NCBI GenBank assembly: GCA_947624465.1
Contig: CANQKJ010000085.1
Location: 1-8,635 of the forward strand
Length of the DNA: 8,635 nucleotides
From: an uncultured Oscillospiraceae bacterium
GTDB lineage: Bacteria; Bacillota; Clostridia; Oscillospirales; Oscillospiraceae
Direction: 5' to 3'
Shown here: positions 5,558 to 8,635 of the stretch, one piece after another
How the letters are laid out: each line of letters opens with the position of its first letter
Numbering within the stretch: the first letter of the stretch is position 1
The notes under the pieces: model-generated
Told to the model about the DNA's origin: nothing
Databases searched by the model: none
The model's input: the letters and a program-made list of their open reading frames with translations, nothing else
Program-made: the position numbers and the translations under genes

Positions 5558-7558
5558 TTACGAAATGTCAGCCATGTCCAGATATTTGTACCCGTTGTCG
5601 GCGATGTGGTCCTTCCGGCCCTGGAGGTTGTTCCCCAGCAGCAGGTCGAACACCTGGGCGGTGCGCTCCGCGTCCTCGGGCATCACCTTGATGAGCCGGC
5701 GGGTCTCCGGGTTCATGGTGGTCAGCCACATCATGTCCGGCTCGTTCTCGCCCAGGCCCTTGGAGCGCTGGACCTCGTACTTCTTCCCCTCCATGGAGGC
5801 GGTGATCTCGTTGCGCTCCCTGTCCGAGTAGGCGAACCAGGTCTTTTCCTTATAAGTGATCTCGTACAGGGGGGACTCGGCGATATACACGTAGCCCTCC
5901 TGGATGAGGGTGGGGATCAGCCGGTAGATCATGGCCAGCACCAGGGTCCTGATCTGAAAGCCGTCCTCGTCGCCGTCGGTGCAGATGACGATCTTGTTCC
6001 AGCGGAGGTTATTGAGGTCGAAGGCGGCCAGGTCCTTCACGTGCTTGTCCTTGACCTCCACGCCGCAGCCGATGACCTTCAGCAGGTCGGTGATGATCTC
6101 GCTTTTGAAGATGCGGGCGTAGTCCACCTTCAGGCAGTTCAAAATCTTGCCCCGGATGGGCATGATGCCCTGGAACTCCGCGTCCCGCCCCAGCTTCACG
6201 CTGCCCAGAGCGGAGTCGCCCTCCACGATGTAGAGTTCCCGCCGGTCCACGTCTTTCGTGCGGCAGTCAACGAACTTCTGTACCCGGTTGGAGATGTCCA
6301 GGGAGCCGGACAGCTTTTTCTTGATGCCCAGCCGGGTCTGCTCCGCCTTTTCCCGGGACCGCTTGTTGATGAGCACCTGGGCGCCGATCTTCTCCGCGTC
6401 CTGGGGGTTCTCGATGAAATAGACCTCAAACTGGCTCTTGAGGAAGTCGGCCATGGCCTCCTGGACGAATTTGTTGGTGATGGACTTTTTCGTCTGGTTC
6501 TCGTAGGAGGTCTGGGTGGAGAAGTTGTTGGACACCAGCACCAGGGCGTCCTGGATGTCGTTCCAGGAGATCTTGGACTCGTTCTTGGTGTACTTGCCGT
6601 TCCGCTTCAGCCACCCGTCGATGGCGGAGACGAAGGCGGAGCGCATGGCCTTCTCCGGGGAGCCGCCGTGCTCCAGCCAGGAGGAGTTGTGGTAGTGCTC
6701 GATGACCTGCACCCGGTTGGAGAAGCAGAAGGACACCGACAGCTTCACCTTGTACTCCGGCTTGTCCTCCCGGTCCCGGCCCTTCCGCTCCGCCTGCCAG
6801 AACACCGGCTGGGTCAGGGGGTCCTCCCCCGCCAGCTCGGTCACATAGTCCACGACGCCGTTCTCATATTTGAAGTCGGTGGTCTCGAATTTATTGCCCA
6901 CCTGATTGCGGAACCGGAAGGTGACCCCGGCGTTGACCACCGCCTGCCGCTTCATCACGTCCAGGTAGTAGTCCACCGGGATGTCGATGTCGGTGAACAC
7001 CTCCAGGTCGGGCTTCCAGCGGAATTTGGAGCCGGTCTTCCGCCCGGTATAGGGGACGCTTTGGAGGAACTTGTCTTTCGGCGCGGTGATCTCGCCCTTC
7101 TCAAAGTGGAGGGTGTACTCCTTCCCGTCCCGGTGGATGACCGCGTCGAAGTACGCGGAGGCGTACTGGGTGGCGCAGGTGCCCAGGCCGTTGAGTCCCA
7201 GGGAGTACTCGTAGTTGTCCCCGCCGGCTTCCTTGTACTTGCCGCCGGCGTACAGCTCGCAGAACACCAGCTCCCAGTTCCAGCGGTCCTCCGCCGCGTT
7301 CCAGTCCACCGGGCAGCCCCGGCCGAAGTCCTCCACCTCGATGGACCTGTCCTCATACCGGGTGACGGTGATGAGGTCGCCGTAGCCCTCCCTGGCCTCG
7401 TCGATGGCGTTGGAGAGGATCTCGAATACCGCGTGCTCGCAGCCCTCCAGCCCGTCGGAGCCGAAAATGACGCCGGGGCGCTTGCGGACCCGGTCGGCCC
7501 CCTTCAGGGCGGAGATGGACTCGTTGCCGTATTGATTTTTGGGAGTGGACTTCGCCAT
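5558..7558 (-). CDS. DNA topoisomerase (ATP-hydrolysing), B subunit, divergent ParE/GyrB-like
   Basis: The 666-residue ATPase subunit partners the A subunit encoded 22 bp downstream. The GHKL ATPase domain (about 15-225) shows EILSNAIDEA with Glu46 and Asn50, DFGRG (77-81) in place of the usual DNGRG, and SLGLNGLG (119-126) in place of SGGLHGVG. The transducer domain holds the ATP-sensing QTK (355-357). The TOPRIM domain has EGDSALGS with Glu446, the metal-binding TDGDEDG with Asp528, 530 and 532, and RSKGLGE (598-604). Length fits ParE-type proteins without the long insert of enterobacterial GyrB. At the quinolone-linked Lys447 position of E. coli GyrB there is Arg469. The ATG at 7558 has GAGGT six bases upstream. 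It is the first gene of the operon behind a strong promoter. It is probably a second topoisomerase beside gyrase, judged from divergence alone. Confidence 0.93.
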   Translation of the reverse strand: MAKSTPKNQYGNESISALKGADRVRKRPGVIFGSDGLEGCEHAVFEILSNAIDEAREGYGDLITVTRYEDRSIEVEDFGRGCPVDWNAAEDRWNWELVFCELYAGGKYKEAGGDNYEYSLGLNGLGTCATQYASAYFDAVIHRDGKEYTLHFEKGEITAPKDKFLQSVPYTGRKTGSKFRWKPDLEVFTDIDIPVDYYLDVMKRQAVVNAGVTFRFRNQVGNKFETTDFKYENGVVDYVTELAGEDPLTQPVFWQAERKGRDREDKPEYKVKLSVSFCFSNRVQVIEHYHNSSWLEHGGSPEKAMRSAFVSAIDGWLKRNGKYTKNESKISWNDIQDALVLVSNNFSTQTSYENQTKKSITNKFVQEAMADFLKSQFEVYFIENPQDAEKIGAQVLINKRSREKAEQTRLGIKKKLSGSLDISNRVQKFVDCRTKDVDRRELYIVEGDSALGSVKLGRDAEFQGIMPIRGKILNCLKVDYARIFKSEIITDLLKVIGCGVEVKDKHVKDLAAFDLNNLRWNKIVICTDGDEDGFQIRTLVLAMIYRLIPTLIQEGYVYIAESPLYEITYKEKTWFAYSDRERNEITASMEGKKYEVQRSKGLGENEPDMMWLTTMNPETRRLIKVMPEDAERTAQVFDLLLGNNLQGRKDHIADNGYKYLDMADIS

Positions 7559-7680
7559 GGGAACACCTCATATGCCCCGGGGCCGCCCTTTGGACGGGAA
7601 ACCCGTCAAAATCAGGGAGAAGCCCGGGAAAATCGCCGGATACCGGCACAAAAAAACGTCATTCAGCCGGGATTTCACTA
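7559..7680 (-). other. Structured 5' leader of the topoisomerase operon
   Basis: Between the predicted transcription start near 7681 and the ATG at 7558 there are about 120 bases without a gene. Three self-complementary stretches lie here: GCCGGATACCGGC (7635-7647), GACGGGAAACCCGTC (7593-7607) and GCCCCGGGGC (7574-7583), the last ending five bases before the ribosome binding site. I do not recognise a known riboswitch. The leader could modulate expression by masking the ribosome binding site, but that is only a possibility. Confidence 0.35.
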
Positions 7681-7687
7681 AGTTTAC

Positions 7688-7716
7688 AGTATACCCAAAA
7701 TCCGTCGCCCTGTCAA
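7688..7716 (-). promoter_or_regulatory. SigA promoter of the topoisomerase operon
   Basis: On the minus strand a perfect TTGACA (7716-7711) and TATACT (7693-7688, five of six consensus bases) are separated by 17 bases. It is the strongest-looking promoter in the window. It would drive all five minus-strand genes down to 590, because gaps between them are 21 to 36 bp and no internal terminator is visible. It lies back to back with the SigE-like promoter at 7761-7788. Confidence 0.88.
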
Positions 7717-7760
7717 GCGCGCGGAGGGGCCGGTCCCGGCGGGCGGAGGTATATCCGCTG

Positions 7761-7788
7761 GAATATTTGTCCAAACTGGACATACAAT
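7761..7788 (+). promoter_or_regulatory. SigE-type (mother-cell sporulation) promoter of the DUF2508-bofA operon
   Basis: GAATATT (7761-7767) fits the SigE -35 consensus (KMATATT) at every base and CATACAAT (7781-7788) fits the -10 consensus (CATACAnT). The spacer is 13 bases by this count, at the short end of what I recall. There is no credible SigA -35 at the right distance from TACAAT. Initiation near 7794-7796 would leave a leader of only about 14 bases, starting almost at the ribosome binding site CGGAGGTGA. bofA is a SigE-dependent gene in Bacillus subtilis, so promoter and gene agree. Confidence 0.75.
7765..7774 (-). promoter_or_regulatory. Candidate SpoIIID binding site
   Basis: The minus strand reads TTGGACAAAT, matching the B. 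subtilis SpoIIID consensus WWRRACARNY at all ten positions. It overlaps the -35 edge and spacer of the SigE-like promoter. It is one half of a dyad, TGTCCA-AAC-TGGACA (7768-7782), whose other half matches the consensus at eight of ten positions. A site within the promoter would suggest repression. The consensus is degenerate, so the location carries more weight than the match. Confidence 0.45.
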
Positions 7789-7808
7789 GTGTTACGGAGG
7801 TGACACGA

Positions 7809-8054
7809 ATGACACAGACCATCTTCGGCCGGCGGCGGGCGGCCAACGAGGCGGAGTCGGAGCGGGAACAGCTCATGGAGGGCCTGCGGCAGACCCGGAG
7901 CCTGCTCAACTGCGCCTATTCTCAGTTCAACACATACAGCGACCCCGACCTAGTGGAGGCCTGCGTATATGAGATCAACGCCCTTCGGAGCCGGTACGCC
8001 TACTATGTCCGGCAGGTAAAGCGGCTGGACGCCCGGAAAGAGGAGGATACATGA
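7809..8054 (+). CDS. DUF2508 (YaaL-like) small protein
   Basis: The 81-residue protein starts at the ATG at 7809 with CGGAGGTGA six bases upstream. In-frame starts further left would run across the promoter and are not credible. It is charged, soluble and helical, with no signal peptide. The segment from LLNCAYSQFN through PDLVEACVYEINALRSRYAYYVRQVK (32-71) is typical of DUF2508 proteins, which are about 75 to 85 residues long and of unknown function. The family is found directly upstream of bofA in Bacillus (yaaL-bofA), the same arrangement as here. Its stop overlaps the bofA start in ATGA, so the two are probably translated together. Expression in the mother cell is inferred from the SigE-like promoter. 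Confidence 0.85.
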   Translation: MTQTIFGRRRAANEAESEREQLMEGLRQTRSLLNCAYSQFNTYSDPDLVEACVYEINALRSRYAYYVRQVKRLDARKEEDT

Positions 8055-8308
8055 TCCGGCCGGCCCTTCTGGGCGGGGCGCTGGCGGTCCTGCTGCTGGC
8101 CGTCCTCCTCTTTCGCCGGCCCCTGTCCGCCCTGCTGGGGCTGCTGGCCCGCTCGGGGGTGGGGATGATCTTCCTCTGGCTGTTCCAGGGGGTGAGCGGC
8201 CCGCTGGGGGTGCAGCTGGGGGTGAATCTCCTGAACGGGCTGGTGCTGGGCCTGCTGGGGGCCCCCGGCTTCGCCCTGCTGCTCATGGCCCAGTGGGCCG
8301 TCCGATGA
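8051..8308 (+). CDS. bofA: BofA family protein (pro-sigma-K processing inhibitor)
   Basis: The 85-residue membrane protein begins at the ATG of an ATGA overlap with the DUF2508 gene. It has hydrophobic segments near residues 5-21 and 28-47 and a C-terminal amphipathic part with the family signature GVNLLNGLVLGLLGAPGFALL (57-77), including paired Asn59 and Asn62 and the LG-x-PG motif. In Bacillus, BofA (about 87 residues) sits in the outer forespore membrane with SpoIVFA and holds the intramembrane protease SpoIVFB inactive until the forespore signals. Whether pro-SigK and SpoIVFB exist in this organism cannot be seen here. The neighbouring DUF2508 gene and SigE-like promoter support the call. 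There is no clear terminator after it. Confidence 0.88.
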   Translation: MIRPALLGGALAVLLLAVLLFRRPLSALLGLLARSGVGMIFLWLFQGVSGPLGVQLGVNLLNGLVLGLLGAPGFALLLMAQWAVR

Positions 8309-8355
8309 CGTCCCCTTCCGACGCAAAAAATTTACAAAAATCGCGGTTTTACGGC

Positions 8356-8384
8356 TGGAAAAGGCCCCGTCCCTGTGATATGAT
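8356..8384 (+). promoter_or_regulatory. Probable SigA promoter of the rightmost gene
   Basis: TGGAAA (8356-8361, four of six consensus bases) and TATGAT (8379-8384, five of six) are 17 bases apart, and TG at 8376-8377 makes an extended -10 element. Initiation near 8391 gives a leader of about 33 bases before the ATG at 8424. The AT-rich stretch 8326-8350 upstream could help as an UP-like element. Confidence 0.55.
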
Positions 8385-8423
8385 GGAACTGCTTTGACGA
8401 GATGACCGCTTTGGAGGGGCTTT

Positions 8424-8635
8424 ATGGCCATACGGGACGAGAGAAACAGATATCAGGGCTACCGTGGCAGGGGCGGAAGCCGCTTCCTCAAGGCGGTCAT
8501 CGTCCTGCTGGCGCTTTTGCTGCTGGCGGGCGTGATTTTCGTGGTCTTTTTTATGGGGGAATACATGGAGTATACCGAGAACGGCCCCCAGTTCCGCCCC
8601 CCCTGGGTCCACGACGAGTCGGCCCCCCCGTCGGT
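8424..8635 (+). CDS. N-terminal part of a membrane-anchored protein (unidentified, cut by the window end)
   Basis: The frame stays open from the ATG at 8424 to the window end, giving 70 complete residues. GGAGG lies six bases before the start. Residues 1-23 are rich in Arg and Gly (RDERNRYQGYRGRGGSR). Residues 24-44 form one strongly hydrophobic helix (AVIVLLALLLLAGVIFVVFFM). A short polar stretch, EYMEYTENGPQF, then a Pro-rich linker follow. By the positive-inside rule the N-terminus is cytoplasmic and the bulk of the protein extracellular. Similar starts occur, from memory, on putative extracellular glycoside hydrolases (DUF4015 type) of Oscillospiraceae, but the visible part cannot confirm this. 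Confidence 0.75.
   Translation, partial: MAIRDERNRYQGYRGRGGSRFLKAVIVLLALLLLAGVIFVVFFMGEYMEYTENGPQFRPPWVHDESAPPS

Noticed and set aside
7559..7680. Known riboswitch or T-box in the topoisomerase operon leader
   Set aside because: No T-box sequence or recognisable aptamer core was found. Only short hairpins without a terminator-antiterminator pair are visible.
5414..7681. 755-codon plus-strand open frame antisense to the topoisomerase B subunit gene
   Set aside because: The product is low complexity, rich in Gly, Val, Leu, Asp and His, with no family motifs. It is a by-product of GC-rich codon use on the opposite strand, where the gene has clear GyrB/ParE motifs.
7539..7808. N-terminal extension of the DUF2508 gene to 7539
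   Set aside because: It would begin inside the topoisomerase B gene and cross both divergent promoters. The ATG at 7809 has a strong ribosome binding site and gives the normal family length.

Overview
The window looks like chromosomal DNA from a GC-rich, spore-forming Firmicute, most likely a gut Oscillospiraceae-type clostridium (Flavonifractor, Pseudoflavonifractor or Intestinimonas-like). The grounds are the high GC, AGGAGG-type ribosome binding sites, textbook SigA promoters, and a DUF2508 (YaaL)-bofA pair behind a SigE-type sporulation promoter. The genus is an inference.

Layout. Bases 1-34 hold the first codons of a minus-strand gene with its own promoter (112-140). Bases 175-461 carry no gene. 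They are packed with hairpins: two rho-independent terminators, two related hairpin units 115 bp apart, and a 21-bp copy of the T-arm of the neighbouring tRNA. A complete tRNA-Gly(GCC) with encoded CCA lies at 462-537 (minus), driven by a consensus promoter at 551-579.

Bases 590-7558 are a tight five-gene minus-strand operon with gaps of 21 to 36 bp. In transcription order it encodes a divergent type IIA topoisomerase B subunit (GyrB/ParE-like), the matching A subunit (GyrA/ParC-like), a LUD-domain (LutC/YkgG-like) protein with a four-cysteine cluster, a YitT-family membrane protein (DUF161 plus DUF2179), and a lipoprotein that resembles a transglutaminase without its catalytic residues. A near-perfect SigA promoter (7688-7716) sits about 120 bp upstream of the first gene.

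Divergent from it on the plus strand, a SigE-like promoter (7761-7788) overlaps a perfect match to the SpoIIID consensus and a 6-bp dyad. It drives a DUF2508 gene and bofA, which overlap by ATGA. A separate plus-strand promoter then leads into the start of a membrane-anchored protein that runs off the window at 8635.

Together, the intergenic region 7559-7808 separates a vegetative topoisomerase operon from a mother-cell sporulation operon. The points most worth following are the SigE/SpoIIID site, the unusual active-site residues of the topoisomerase pair, and the att-like tRNA T-arm duplication.
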